From: Desulfurococcales archaeon | Lineage (GTDB): Archaea > Thermoproteota > Thermoprotei_A > Sulfolobales > NBVN01 | Assembly: GCA_015523295.1 (NCBI GenBank) | Contig: WAKQ01000017.1 | Location: 62,001 to 126,000, forward strand | Length of the DNA stretch: 64,000 nucleotides | Direction: 5' to 3' | Shown: piece after piece, positions 27,335 to 36,029 of the stretch | Position numbering within the stretch: the stretch's first letter is position 1 | How the letters are laid out: every line of letters starts with the position of its first letter | Position numbers and translations under genes: made by a program | Notes under the pieces: generated by a model | The model's database searches: none | The model's input: the letters and a program-made list of their open reading frames with translations, nothing else | Told to the model about the DNA's origin: nothing

Positions 27335-27577
27335 CTAAAGTTTCTTGCTTTCAATTACAATCATAGTAGTGGTACCTCTAACCTGAGGTATTTTCCTGAT
27401 CTTATTAATTACCAACTCCCTCAAAGCTTCGTGAGAAGGGGCCTCAACTTTAACGACAATATCATACATTCCATAAACCTCGTAAACTTCCTTCACCCCC
27501 TCTATTTTAGATAAAGCGTTAATCACTTCAGACTCTGTACCTATCTCAGTGTTTATTAAAACTATCGCGGAAGACAT
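27335..27577 (-). CDS. Stand-alone RAM-domain (Lrp/AsnC ligand-binding) protein
   Basis: An 80-residue protein consisting only of the effector-binding domain of Lrp/AsnC regulators, with no DNA-binding helix-turn-helix. IVLINTEIGTESEVINALSK, GVKEVYEVYGMYDIVVKVEA and VRGTTTMIVIESKKL follow the beta-alpha-beta-beta-alpha-beta order. Such proteins form octameric rings that bind amino acids and may modulate full-length Lrp proteins. TATA box CTTATAAAAC lies about 40 bases upstream. Confidence 0.9.
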   Translation of the reverse strand: MSSAIVLINTEIGTESEVINALSKIEGVKEVYEVYGMYDIVVKVEAPSHEALRELVINKIRKIPQVRGTTTMIVIESKKL

Positions 27578-27639
27578 ACTGTCATCCGTGATTATTAATG
27601 GTTTATGTTTTATAAGCTTATAGTTACAGCCTTTTAGGC

Positions 27640-27700
27640 CTCAGCAGCCTGGCCCTCATCATTTATAGCTTTCCGACCTTACAAGGCACATCATCAGCCT
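27640..27700 (-). ncRNA. Possible C/D box sRNA in the RAM-protein upstream region
   Basis: The minus strand shows ATGATGA (27656-27662), an 11-base stretch GGGCCAGGCTG and CTGA (27641-27644), a proper C'/D half. A second near-consensus CTGATGA (27691-27697) lies upstream, but no D' box is evident between the two. A 6-bp hairpin (CAAGGC/GCCTTG, 27683-27703) covers the upstream box, which weakens the reading. Confidence 0.33.
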
Positions 27701-27762
27701 TGCACTAACTTCTTAACTTAAGCATTCAAAAAGCTATTGACGGATACACAGTAGTTATAGGG

Positions 27763-28500
27763 TTGTGGAGCATGAGAATAGAGGCAGGGTATAGAGCCTA
27801 TCTATTGGATTCATTGATAAGTAATTACAGAATAATAAAATACGCCATTGAAAAGTTCAATAGCAACGTATATCTTTCTCTTGAACCTTCTATAGGCTTA
27901 ATGGAGAGAAAAGGATTACGATACTTCATGGCCATACCTCAGCTGACAATTTTTATACCTGAGACCCTACCCTTCAAAGACCCAGACTTCATATTGGCTG
28001 AAGATATTTGGGTTAACGCGAAGGTTTTACCCAGCCCAATGAAGTTAGCAGCCCTGGGAGAACCCTTCAAAAAGCTACTGGCCCTCATTGGAGGAGATCC
28101 TACTGAAGCTGTAAACATTTCTAAACCTTCCTGTTTTTTAATAGGGATTAACTCTGGTGTAGACAGTTCAATCTATCTTAAAAAGATAGTTAATCAAAAA
28201 CACGTTGCTATCCTCACAGGGTTAAAAGATCTAACATCATCAAGTAAAAGAACATCTGGTCAACCACTCTATTACTGGTCAACACATCCCCTACTCTCAA
28301 ACATTTACTTAAATAAGACTAAAATTAACCTAGTTCCAATTAGCTCTCTGAAGAAGTTGAAGTACTTGATTAAGCCCCTCCTATATTTGGACAGTGAAAC
28401 TGTAATGGGAGAGATAGAGTTTAACTCATCAGTTGTTTTCACAGGCTATACTCAAGAACTAAAAGAATTACTTTTCAGGGCTATCCTTTACACCTGTTAG
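27763..28500 (+). CDS. Hypothetical protein, 245 aa
   Basis: Not recognised. The protein has no zinc motif, P-loop or clear membrane helix. Visible segments are a Glu/Pro-rich region (FIPETLPFKDPDFILAEDIW), a Gly-rich turn FLIGINSGVDSSIYLKKI that superficially resembles a PP-loop (SGVDS) but lies mid-protein, and a hydrophobic C-terminal helix. Start could be TTG 27763 or ATG 27772. Downstream it overlaps the XPB gene by 33 bases on the opposite strand. Its own codon usage and length argue that it is real. Confidence 0.6.
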   Translation: MWSMRIEAGYRAYLLDSLISNYRIIKYAIEKFNSNVYLSLEPSIGLMERKGLRYFMAIPQLTIFIPETLPFKDPDFILAEDIWVNAKVLPSPMKLAALGEPFKKLLALIGGDPTEAVNISKPSCFLIGINSGVDSSIYLKKIVNQKHVAILTGLKDLTSSSKRTSGQPLYYWSTHPLLSNIYLNKTKINLVPISSLKKLKYLIKPLLYLDSETVMGEIEFNSSVVFTGYTQELKELLFRAILYTC

Positions 28501-30120
28501 TTCATCTAGCTTCATTCTCTTGCGCTTTCTCGACTGGCCCTCTTCAACTGTACCCTTAGCGACTATCTCATAAAGCACGGCCTCCTTACCCGCGCCCGGT
28601 CTGAGAAGCCTGCCTAGCCTTTGTATGAATTGCCTCCTAGAACCGGTGCCAGCTACTAATATTCCAACTGATGCATCTGGTATATCGAGACCTTCATCAC
28701 CCACTGTGGTAACCACTAAAACCCCCTTATCCTCTTTCCGGTATCTTTCAAGGATTGCCGTCCTTTCATCATCGTTTGTAGATCCGGTCAGCAGGTAGCC
28801 GTCGACCTCTTCAGCGATTTTCTTAGCCAAGTCAACATAGTGGGCAAAAACTATTATTTTCTTTCCCTGACGCAGCTCTTTTTCAACTATCTCCTTAACC
28901 TTATCAATTTTAGCCTTAGATTTTTGAAATATCTGAAGCATCCGGGAATGCGCTCTTAATGCATGAATAGCTCTAAGATTTCCTCTCTTGGCCGCCTTAA
29001 CTATATTCTCGAAGCTCTCTCCTCCTGCATATCTCCTGTAAAGTTCCCTTAATTCATTGTACTCCTTCATCTCCTCAGGAGATAGCTGAACCTTTATAGT
29101 CACCACTTTATACTTAGCTAGATATCCCTTTTCGGCCAGTTCTGCCGGAGATTTAAAGAATATCACGCCTCCCATCAAGGGGAAAAGCTGCACATGTCCA
29201 CCGTCTTCCCTATAAGGGGTGGCCGAGAGTCCCAATCTGTAGAAAGCTGGAGACATTGTAGCGATATACTTAAACTTCTCTGCTGGCAGGTGATGAACCT
29301 CATCAATAAGAAGAAGAGTGAAATAAGGCGCTAATTTACCCATAGATCTATAGGCTGTCTGATATGTTGCTAACGTGATAGGAGCTATTTTCTTTTCCTT
29401 GCTATAATACAGTCCGATATACGATTCGTCAATATTAGTAAACCTTAATAGCGACTTACGCCATTGCATGAGCTGCTCCTTCGTATACAGGATTATGAGC
29501 GTTTTGACTGAGGCTTTAGTTAAGGCTGCAATCCCTATTACGGTTTTACCGGAACCCGTAGGAAGTGCTATAATGCCACGGAAGTTATTTTTAATCCATG
29601 AGTCTACAGCCTCCTTCTGATAATCTCTAAGTTCACCCACGAACTCTATTCTATCTCTAAGGGTTTCGCCCAGTCGGAACCCAGTAAGATCAGATACGGA
29701 GAACCCCAATATCTTGAGCTTGTTGATTAGGTTATTATAGTGCATTGGGTATGTGTAAAATATTCTGTCTTTACGATCATATAAAAGCAAACTCCTTAAC
29801 TCATCATATAACGAACCCAGATACCTCGAGAACCGCACGTATAACTTCTCACCATCAAAGCTAACAATAGCATTACCTAATCTTTCACCTTTAATCTCCT
29901 CTAACTGCTCAACGAGTTCTTCGGAATAATCCGCCCCTGCCTCATCAAGTACTTCAAGGATGTGATCTACTGAAAAACCTCTTTCTAGAACCTTATCCTT
30001 AGAGATCTTGAAGATAGTGACCCCCTTCTCTCTGCCCAAGTAATCGCTGAAAGAAAGCAACTTCTTAAAAACATCTGAACTTACCCAACCGCGAACAACG
30101 AATTTCGGTTCATTATCCAA
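28468..30120 (-). CDS. xpb: XPB/Rad25-type DNA helicase
   Basis: Superfamily 2 helicase related to the TFIIH subunit XPB. After an N-terminal damage-recognition-like region (about 1-160) come the Q/I motif DYQKEAVDSWI, Walker A ALPTGSGKT, the DEVH box LLIDEVHHLP, motif III GLSATPYREDGG (containing the RED motif) and motif VI QRLGRLLRPG. The 550 residues match archaeal XPB. In Sulfolobus the partner nuclease Bax1 is encoded next door; here the adjacent upstream gene (13 bp away) is an unknown 116-residue protein instead. Confidence 0.93.
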   Translation of the reverse strand: MDNEPKFVVRGWVSSDVFKKLLSFSDYLGREKGVTIFKISKDKVLERGFSVDHILEVLDEAGADYSEELVEQLEEIKGERLGNAIVSFDGEKLYVRFSRYLGSLYDELRSLLLYDRKDRIFYTYPMHYNNLINKLKILGFSVSDLTGFRLGETLRDRIEFVGELRDYQKEAVDSWIKNNFRGIIALPTGSGKTVIGIAALTKASVKTLIILYTKEQLMQWRKSLLRFTNIDESYIGLYYSKEKKIAPITLATYQTAYRSMGKLAPYFTLLLIDEVHHLPAEKFKYIATMSPAFYRLGLSATPYREDGGHVQLFPLMGGVIFFKSPAELAEKGYLAKYKVVTIKVQLSPEEMKEYNELRELYRRYAGGESFENIVKAAKRGNLRAIHALRAHSRMLQIFQKSKAKIDKVKEIVEKELRQGKKIIVFAHYVDLAKKIAEEVDGYLLTGSTNDDERTAILERYRKEDKGVLVVTTVGDEGLDIPDASVGILVAGTGSRRQFIQRLGRLLRPGAGKEAVLYEIVAKGTVEEGQSRKRKRMKLDELTGVKDSPEK

Positions 30121-30133
30121 GGTTTGCTAAGCC

Positions 30134-30484
30134 TCACTCGTATTCCTCTTCCTCGTATAACTCCACAATAACTCTAGCTTTCACATTTCTTTTAAAGAAA
30201 GGCGGGACCTCAGAACCCAAATCCATCGTAAATGTGATCTCGTTCCCTAAGTCATCTCTAAATCTTATCTCGGCTACATATGATTCTTGGCCGCCTCCCT
30301 CCATAGACTTTAAAAGTGCTTTATATAGCCTGGAGAAAGCCAGCTGGAAGGCCACGGGATTGCTTAAGTCTTGAGGTGTTATTTTAGCTTCCGCTAATCC
30401 CCTAGCTATGTCAACCACTACCTTATCTATGAAACCTTCGCCATTAAAGACTTTTTTATATGAGCTTCCTTCAACTGAACCCAT
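30134..30484 (-). CDS. Conserved hypothetical protein upstream of XPB
   Basis: About 116 residues from ATG 30484, which has GGTG and AGGA just upstream; a longer reading from 30556 lacks such a site. Mixed alpha/beta character: helices FIDKVVVDIARGLAEAKI and FQLAFSRLYKALLKSMEG, then strands YVAEIRFRDDLGNEITFTMD and VKARVIVELYEEEE with an acidic end. Family not recognised. The 13-bp gap to xpb points to cotranscription and possibly a shared role in repair or transcription; that is inference. Confidence 0.6.
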   Translation of the reverse strand: MGSVEGSSYKKVFNGEGFIDKVVVDIARGLAEAKITPQDLSNPVAFQLAFSRLYKALLKSMEGGGQESYVAEIRFRDDLGNEITFTMDLGSEVPPFFKRNVKARVIVELYEEEEYE

Positions 30485-30617
30485 TATCCTACACCTAATC
30501 AACCTATAGGCTGTAAAGAATATAAAGGGTTCCTGCCTAGAGACTCCTAACCTCAAAGCTTATTAATCAATTGCTTAGTTTAAACATCGAAAAGCAATAT
30601 AGGAAAAGGTGAGAAAA

Positions 30618-30917
30618 ATGTCAGCGTCCCAAGGTCCAATATCCAGCAATGTAGTTCTAGTAGGTAAGAAACCGGTTATGAATTACGTATTAGCAACCTT
30701 AACTCTCCTAAACCAGGGAGTGCCAGAAATTATAGTGAAGGCTAGAGGTCGAGCAATAAGTAAGGCTGTAGATACTGTCGAAATAGTTAGAAGCAGGTTC
30801 CTACCTGATAAGGTCGCAATTAAGGATATTAAGATAGGGAGCCAGGTAGTGACAACTGCCGAGGGCAGGCAGACTAGGGTCTCCACTATAGAGATTACCA
30901 TCTCTAAGAAGGAGTAA
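30618..30917 (+). CDS. albA: Alba1 chromatin protein
   Basis: Abundant dimeric chromatin protein coating DNA and RNA. Characteristic features: [20 protein letters not shown] with the Lys-Lys pair of which one is acetylated in Sulfolobus Alba, [20 protein letters not shown], and [26 protein letters not shown] forming the DNA-binding hairpin. About 99 residues. True start is ATG 30618 with GGTGAG upstream; an in-frame GTG at 30609 is part of that site. A T-run terminator follows at 30954. Confidence 0.97.
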   Translation: MSASQGPISSNVVLVGKKPVMNYVLATLTLLNQGVPEIIVKARGRAISKAVDTVEIVRSRFLPDKVAIKDIKIGSQVVTTAEGRQTRVSTIEITISKKE

Positions 30918-30953
30918 CCGGTAAAATAAAAACATCACAGTAGTATCATTCGA

Positions 30954-30959
30954 TTTTTT
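30954..30959 (+). terminator. Oligo-T terminator after albA
   Basis: Six T in GATTTTTTG, 37 bases after the alba stop codon, in a 176-bp gap that otherwise holds only the promoter of the next gene (TTTATACTT near 31023). Confidence 0.4.
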
Positions 30960-31093
30960 GCCAAGTTTAACAAACAGAATAAAACTGACTGGCGTTCAGC
31001 CATAGAAACCTTTAACTCTTCTTTATACTTTTCCACTCCCCTAGGAGGACATAAGGTTTAATTCTCTTAACGTGAGGCTCACAGGGTATTGGA

Positions 31094-31789
31094 TTGGGGA
31101 GATTACTGGACAGAATTGCTCTTGCAAAAAAACCTCTTCTTCAAGTCGCCCTAGACTTCGTGAGGTTAGAAGACATGTTAAGGGTGGTTTCTGCGTTAAG
31201 AGACCTTCCTATTGACATATTTGAGGTTGGCACCCCTTTAATAAAGAGCGAAGGCGTGAGAGCTATATCGTTGTTAAAAGCCTTCATAGGCGACCGAGCT
31301 TTAATTCTTGCAGATATGAAAACGGCAGATGTAGGGGGTTTAGAGACGGAGATCGTAGGAAATGCTGGAGGTGATGTAACCACAGTTCTTGCTTCAAGTG
31401 ATGATGAAGTAATACTTAGTGCACTGGCCAAGGGTAGTGAAGTGGGGTTGGATGTGGTTGTGGACACCGTCGGATTAAAGAACGTTGAGGAAAGAGTGGA
31501 ACGAATTATAAGCCTCGGTGTTAGATTAGTCAATCTCCACGTAGGCATAGATGTGCAGAAAGCCGAAGGTTTGAATGCTGCTGATCTAGCTGAGAAGTAT
31601 ATGGGTATGGTTAAAAAGTACAGAGATAATGTTGTATTTTCTATCAGTGGAGGGATTAAACTGGAAGACGTAGTAAAACTTAAGGAGAAAGGATTCAGGG
31701 TAATTGTAGTAGGTTCATCAATAACTAAGGCACCCGACCCTAGAAGAGCTACATGTGAAATTCTAAGGTCTCTTGAGAAAGATTGTTAA
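31094..31789 (+). CDS. hps: 3-hexulose-6-phosphate synthase-like protein
   Basis: TIM-barrel enzyme of the OMP decarboxylase suprafamily. KPLLQVALDFVRLEDMLRVV, IFEVGTPLIKSEG, the metal/catalytic DMKTADVGGLE (DxKxxD core) and VFSISGGIKLEDV match hexulose-phosphate synthases. In archaea lacking the pentose phosphate pathway it works with 6-phospho-3-hexuloisomerase in reverse to make ribulose 5-phosphate and formaldehyde; the isomerase is not in this window. Start TTG 31094 is the best available, with only a weak ribosome site. Confidence 0.88.
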   Translation: MGRLLDRIALAKKPLLQVALDFVRLEDMLRVVSALRDLPIDIFEVGTPLIKSEGVRAISLLKAFIGDRALILADMKTADVGGLETEIVGNAGGDVTTVLASSDDEVILSALAKGSEVGLDVVVDTVGLKNVEERVERIISLGVRLVNLHVGIDVQKAEGLNAADLAEKYMGMVKKYRDNVVFSISGGIKLEDVVKLKEKGFRVIVVGSSITKAPDPRRATCEILRSLEKDC

Positions 31790-31860
31790 TGACTTACTAG
31801 CATGTGAGTCCTGATTTTTAAGTTAATTAATTAAACAAAATCTTTCAGGTGTTTAATAAT

Positions 31861-32184
31861 ATGCTAGAGCTGTTGCTACTGGTGGTGACCTTAATTCTGA
31901 CTTTTCTAGCCGTAAGTGGTTACGATCAATACATAGCGACAAAGATTAAGGCGCGTACACTTAGGGATAGATCTAGGCTATACCCTACAGATCACACCTT
32001 TGCAGAAGGCGATCCTTTTACCCGGATGAGGATTAAGAAAGTCAAGGCCGCTAAGGTGGGTAGCTATCTAGTTGTAACTCTTGTAATAAGCGAAGGAGGG
32101 AGAGGAGGAGAGAAAATAGAAATTGAAGATCCAACACTCCTTCTCCCTCTAGTGAATGGCGAAAATGCTGAAACACTTACTTAA
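31861..32184 (+). CDS. Small membrane-anchored protein, unknown
   Basis: About 107 residues with one N-terminal transmembrane helix (LLLLVVTLILTFLAVSGY) and a basic soluble domain (KIKARTLRDRSRLYPTDH, RMRIKKVKAAKVGSYLVVTL). ATG 31861 is chosen because CAGGTG lies nine bases upstream; GTG 31849 overlaps that site. Its end overlaps the convergent TIP49 gene by eight bases. Family not recognised. Confidence 0.6.
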   Translation: MLELLLLVVTLILTFLAVSGYDQYIATKIKARTLRDRSRLYPTDHTFAEGDPFTRMRIKKVKAAKVGSYLVVTLVISEGGRGGEKIEIEDPTLLLPLVNGENAETLT

Positions 32185-33547
32185 TGAACAGGTCTTCATA
32201 CTCTTTCATCATTCCTGCGCTTGTTTTAGTATCTACGAATAACGCGGCAGCTTCCTCAACATCTGTAACGTCAACTACCTCATGGCCATGTCTGGCCGCA
32301 ATAATTGCTGCTGGCCTTAATATTTGAGTTGCATAGCGCAGACTGCGTGAGACTCCTAAATCTGCCAGTTTTTCAAGGGCCTCTGAAGTTAGCTTTATTT
32401 CCTCTTCAACTGACCTTATCCTAATAATTTCTTTTATCTCATCCCTATTATAGGGCCTAACAGGTATAAGCAACAGCCTATCGAGAAGATCAAGGGGTAT
32501 TCCATGAGGTGACTCGATATCCGTTCCCCTTATCCTGGTTACACCTCTGTTGGTTGCTAGAATTAATATAGGAGAGAACTCTGACTCGAGAACCCTCGTT
32601 AAGAATGAAAAAGACTCCAGGTCAAGTAAGTGAGCGTCATCAATGAATAACACGCCTGGGACTATCTCAGCTTTTCCCTCATCCACCCATTTCTTAACCT
32701 GCGAGTTAACAGACTTTCTTATGTCCTCATCAATCTCTCTCTCAAATTCGACACCAAAGAGGCCGGTTAGAGAAAACCGCTGACTAGCTGCATAAACATC
32801 TAGGTCATTAAATGAGAATACGTGAACTATTTCTTTCTCCTTCTTCACAGAACCTGAAGGTTTCTCAGACTCGACCTTCCAAGGCTCTATATCATAATAT
32901 TTCGCCCTCTCTATACCCTTAACTCTTCCAACTTTATGAACGATACCTGTCTCAGCATCAATCCATATGTGATCCCCTCGTTTCACCCTCAACTGGGTCA
33001 ACTGTTGTGTGACCTCCTCACCCACTGTTAGAGTTAAGGAATCATCCTTTGTCTCTAAAGTTATACGTGCTTCCCTAGGCACTTTAACGTAGGGGTTCAA
33101 CGGATGCCTAACGTATCCGATCTTAATACTTGAAACAACGCCTTCGTAAACAAGTCTTTTCTCCCTGACACGGACACCCATAGCCTTACGTACAGCTCTC
33201 ATTAAAACCTCAGTCTTTTTAGCTTCAGTTGAGTATACTTCAGCACCATCCATAGATACAAAGGGGGTGTCCTCTCCTAGCTCCCTAGCAATTGCAACAG
33301 CTAGTGCTGTCTTACCGGTGCCAGGGGGTCCTACCAATAGAATTCCCTTTCCAGTCATCTTACCTTCCTTAATCATTTCTACTACTATACCTGCTGCCTT
33401 CCTAGCTTCTAGCTGACCTACTAATCCATCAGCTATGCGTTCAGGCTCTCCTTTCTCGTTAAGACCTAAACCTTTTATATGACTATGAAGCGTGAGAAGA
33501 TATTCAGCCTCCTTCCTCAATGGCTTGATCTCCCTGATCTCAGCCAT
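32177..33547 (-). CDS. TIP49/RuvB-like AAA+ ATPase (RuvBL homologue)
   Basis: Archaeal counterpart of eukaryotic RuvBL1/2. Walker A LLVGPPGTGKTALAVAIARE near residue 75, then DGAEVYSTEAKKTEVLMRA, an oligonucleotide-binding insertion (domain II, about 130-245), Walker B PGVLFIDDAHLLDLE and sensor ILATNRGVTRIRGTDIESPHGIP, which is diagnostic. Start is ATG 33547 (MAEIREIKPL) with GGGGGATTTGT before it; an open frame extends upstream to 33679 but over the divergent gene's start. 456 residues. Role in archaea is unclear; chromatin or RNP assembly is inferred. Confidence 0.95.
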   Translation of the reverse strand: MAEIREIKPLRKEAEYLLTLHSHIKGLGLNEKGEPERIADGLVGQLEARKAAGIVVEMIKEGKMTGKGILLVGPPGTGKTALAVAIARELGEDTPFVSMDGAEVYSTEAKKTEVLMRAVRKAMGVRVREKRLVYEGVVSSIKIGYVRHPLNPYVKVPREARITLETKDDSLTLTVGEEVTQQLTQLRVKRGDHIWIDAETGIVHKVGRVKGIERAKYYDIEPWKVESEKPSGSVKKEKEIVHVFSFNDLDVYAASQRFSLTGLFGVEFEREIDEDIRKSVNSQVKKWVDEGKAEIVPGVLFIDDAHLLDLESFSFLTRVLESEFSPILILATNRGVTRIRGTDIESPHGIPLDLLDRLLLIPVRPYNRDEIKEIIRIRSVEEEIKLTSEALEKLADLGVSRSLRYATQILRPAAIIAARHGHEVVDVTDVEEAAALFVDTKTSAGMMKEYEDLFIK

Positions 33548-33651
33548 ACAAATCCCCCATAAGATCAAGAAGTACAAAGAAAAAATTGATTGCTTTGAAG
33601 AATTAGGGAACACTTTAAAGATTGGGTGTGAATAAACTAAAGGTGTGTTAG

Positions 33652-34134
33652 TTGTCACAGAAAGGAAGTGGTAAGTCATCAGGTAAAGAGCTGAGGATAG
33701 TGACCAAGAAAGTAGTGTCTGAGGACCTCGTAAAGAAAGACGCTAAAAAAATGAAATTGTTGAAAATCATAAACGAACTTAATCAGATCTCGGAAAGATC
33801 ACTTACTAAGTTATTATACTTATTGAAAAATGAGAAAAACATTGATCTAGGTTATAAATTCGTAATGCTTGGAGATACCCCAAGCAGCCGGGAAGTAGCT
33901 GAAGACCTAAGGATCCTCCTTTACTTAGGCCTTTTAGAAACTGATCCTATCACAAGACGATTAAGACTTACCTCAAACGGCAAGGAGTTCCTTGATAATA
34001 ACCCTGTGGAAAGCCCTGAGATAGAAGAACTGCTTAAAGCTTTAGATGAGTTAAAGCCAAAAATTGAGGCAGAAGAGAGCACAGCCGAGCTGGTGTTAGG
34101 GAGAAGACGCCGGAGAAGAGGGAGAAGACGGTAG
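33652..34134 (+). CDS. Winged-helix-like protein with arginine-rich tail
   Basis: 160 residues starting at TTG 33652 with GGTG upstream. Basic N-terminus, a central region with winged-helix character (MKLLKIINELNQISERSLTKLL ... SREVAEDLRILLYLGLLETD, RRLRLTSNGKEFL), an acidic linker and a terminal cluster GRRRRRRGRRR. DNA or RNA binding is likely from the charge. Family name not recognised. Divergent from TIP49, convergent with the Trm112-like gene. Confidence 0.65.
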   Translation: MSQKGSGKSSGKELRIVTKKVVSEDLVKKDAKKMKLLKIINELNQISERSLTKLLYLLKNEKNIDLGYKFVMLGDTPSSREVAEDLRILLYLGLLETDPITRRLRLTSNGKEFLDNNPVESPEIEELLKALDELKPKIEAEESTAELVLGRRRRRRGRRR

Positions 34135-34143
34135 TACCCGGCC

Positions 34144-34545
34144 TCATTCTTTTGTAGGGTCGTAAACAGTAAGCAATTTCCTGATGAGTTCTGGGTATGC
34201 ATCTCTGTATCTCATAATAAATTCGGATTCCCGCTGCCTTACTCTGGGATGCTTCCTTCTCTTATCAGGATACATCAAAGGAATTCCATCTATTATAGGA
34301 TACCATCTACCACACTTTGGACATACGAGAACCCCGGCCTTGACATCAGTCTTTATGCACTCATCGCAAGGAGGCTTATCCTTGAGGTCTTTAATGAAGA
34401 CTCTGAGATACCCGCAGTAGTAATCGCAGAACGGCTTATCGATATTGAACTTTCTATCAATACTTACTTTTTCGAATACATGTAGTTCTAAGGGGAAATG
34501 CTTACACATAGGGCAAGCCAGTAGATTAAGCAATGCATACCTCAT
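34144..34545 (-). CDS. Trm112-like zinc-binding protein
   Basis: 133 residues. LLNLLACPMCKHFPLEL at the start and GVLVCPKCGRWYPIIDGIPL further on are the two zinc-ligand halves of Trm112, the activating subunit of several RNA and protein methyltransferases in eukaryotes and archaea. An insertion with extra cysteines (CDYYCG, CDECI) separates the halves. The ATG overlaps the stop of glmM (ATGA), indicating translational coupling. Confidence 0.85.
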   Translation of the reverse strand: MRYALLNLLACPMCKHFPLELHVFEKVSIDRKFNIDKPFCDYYCGYLRVFIKDLKDKPPCDECIKTDVKAGVLVCPKCGRWYPIIDGIPLMYPDKRRKHPRVRQRESEFIMRYRDAYPELIRKLLTVYDPTKE

Positions 34546-35921
34546 TTCAACACCTGATCCAGTATAGACTTCAAGAGATTAAGTAGTTTCTCAGCTTCCA
34601 CCTTGCTGGAGGACTCAACAAATATTCTTAATACGGGCTCAGTACCAGAAGGCCTGACAAGGAACCAGTAACTCTTACCAATAACTTTCACACCATCAAC
34701 ACTTATTATTCTATCACTATAGAATTTTTCTTTAAGTACATCATATAGTTCACTCAGCTTTTCCCTTGACTTCAAGGGGATCTTTGTCTTTATAAGATAT
34801 CTATGTGGAAGACCGTTTACGGCATCACTTAAACGGACTTTCTCCTTCGCTAGGAACTCAAGCATTAAGGCAAGGGCCATAGCTCCGTCTCTCACATACT
34901 GATGCGGAGGATACATAAAACCACCATTTTCTTCAAAACCTGCCATAGCACCTAACTTAACCATCTCCCTTGCTATGACAACGCTACCTACTTTAGTCCA
35001 TATGACCTCCACTCCATACCCTTTCAAAACATCCTCGACTATTGTAGAAGAGGACACCGCCGTTATTATCCTTCGAGGTGTATTATCTTTCCTATTAGTT
35101 AGGATATGCTTGCACAGCAAAACAGCGCTTCTATCACCGGGTATCACTCTCCCTATATCATCAACGAAGATCGCCCTATCAGCATCACCATCGTGTGCAA
35201 CACCTATGTGTGAGTTTGAGGATTTAACTGCATTTGAAAGCTGCACAAGGGATTCAGGTGTAGGTTCTGGAGGTCTATTAGGGATGTGAGAAATTTCAGT
35301 GTTTAAAGTCATTACTTTAGCCCCTAACTCCCTCAACATCTTAGGTGTAGTTAGGGATCCCACATTATTCGCACCGTCAACTACAACCTTAAACCCAGAG
35401 GCTCTTATTAGTTCTTTGTCCACCATATTCACCACGGAAGTAATATAGAAGTCCAAAACGTCATCCACTCTCTTAACGTCATATCCTAGCTCAATCCATG
35501 GGGGTCTATGCGATCTTCCTTCATGGAAATATCTTTCTATCTCCTCCTCAACCTTTCTAGGGGCTTCAATACCGTCGCCTAGTATCACCTTAAGTCCGCT
35601 ATACTCTGGAGGATTATGCGATGCAGTTATCATCACACCTCCATCAAAACCCTTCTCCTTTATATAGTACTGCAAGGCAGGTGTTGGTACTAAGCCAGCG
35701 TCAAAAACCCTAACACCTTCAGAAAGAAGCGTGCCCACTACTATATGATGTATAAAGTAGCTCCCTGCTCGGGCATCCCTACCAATCAACAATTTTGAAC
35801 TCTTACCGAAGTAATAGCCTATGGCTCCCGCCAATCTAGTGATAAATTCTGATGTTAAAGCAGAGTTTGTAACCCCCCTAACGCCATCAGTACCGAAAAG
35901 CCTGCTACCCCTGGATAACAT
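34542..35921 (-). CDS. glmM: Phosphoglucosamine mutase / phosphohexomutase
   Basis: Alpha-D-phosphohexomutase that moves phosphate between C6 and C1 of a sugar phosphate. RLFGTDGVRGVTNSALT is at the N-terminus, the phosphoserine loop is MITASHNPPEYSG (about 100), the metal loop GVAHDGDADRAIFVDD (about 245), the sugar loop GFEENGGFMYP, and the phosphate loop FLVRPSGTEPVLRIFVE. 459 residues. Phosphoglucosamine versus phosphomannose or glucose preference cannot be decided here. Products feed glycoprotein and lipid sugar synthesis. Confidence 0.93.
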   Translation of the reverse strand: MLSRGSRLFGTDGVRGVTNSALTSEFITRLAGAIGYYFGKSSKLLIGRDARAGSYFIHHIVVGTLLSEGVRVFDAGLVPTPALQYYIKEKGFDGGVMITASHNPPEYSGLKVILGDGIEAPRKVEEEIERYFHEGRSHRPPWIELGYDVKRVDDVLDFYITSVVNMVDKELIRASGFKVVVDGANNVGSLTTPKMLRELGAKVMTLNTEISHIPNRPPEPTPESLVQLSNAVKSSNSHIGVAHDGDADRAIFVDDIGRVIPGDRSAVLLCKHILTNRKDNTPRRIITAVSSSTIVEDVLKGYGVEVIWTKVGSVVIAREMVKLGAMAGFEENGGFMYPPHQYVRDGAMALALMLEFLAKEKVRLSDAVNGLPHRYLIKTKIPLKSREKLSELYDVLKEKFYSDRIISVDGVKVIGKSYWFLVRPSGTEPVLRIFVESSSKVEAEKLLNLLKSILDQVLK

Positions 35922-36015
35922 CTTGAATTACCACCACATTTGCAATTCTATTAGCGAGTTGCCAACTATATAATTTAATTTTATAGAAGTGGCGAGGGTA
36001 ATTAAGAGGAGATGC

Positions 36016-36029
36016 GGTGATGAACCATT
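36016..36029 (+). promoter_or_regulatory. Ribosome site and ATT codon that decide the DUF354 start
   Basis: GGTGAT (36016-36021), five-base spacer, ATT (36027). The spacing matches other genes here, and the residues after ATT (IKVWLDSLTSKQ) fit the conserved family N-terminus. Neither ATG, GTG nor TTG occurs in frame until TTG 36048. Confidence 0.45.

Noticed and set aside
27763-28500. SGVDS in the unknown 245-residue protein as a PP-loop ATPase motif
   Set aside because: Position in the middle of the protein and lack of surrounding family motifs make chance similarity more likely.
33547-33679. Upstream extension of the TIP49 frame by 44 codons
   Set aside because: The extension has no family similarity, covers the divergent gene's start, and the ATG at 33547 has a strong ribosome site.
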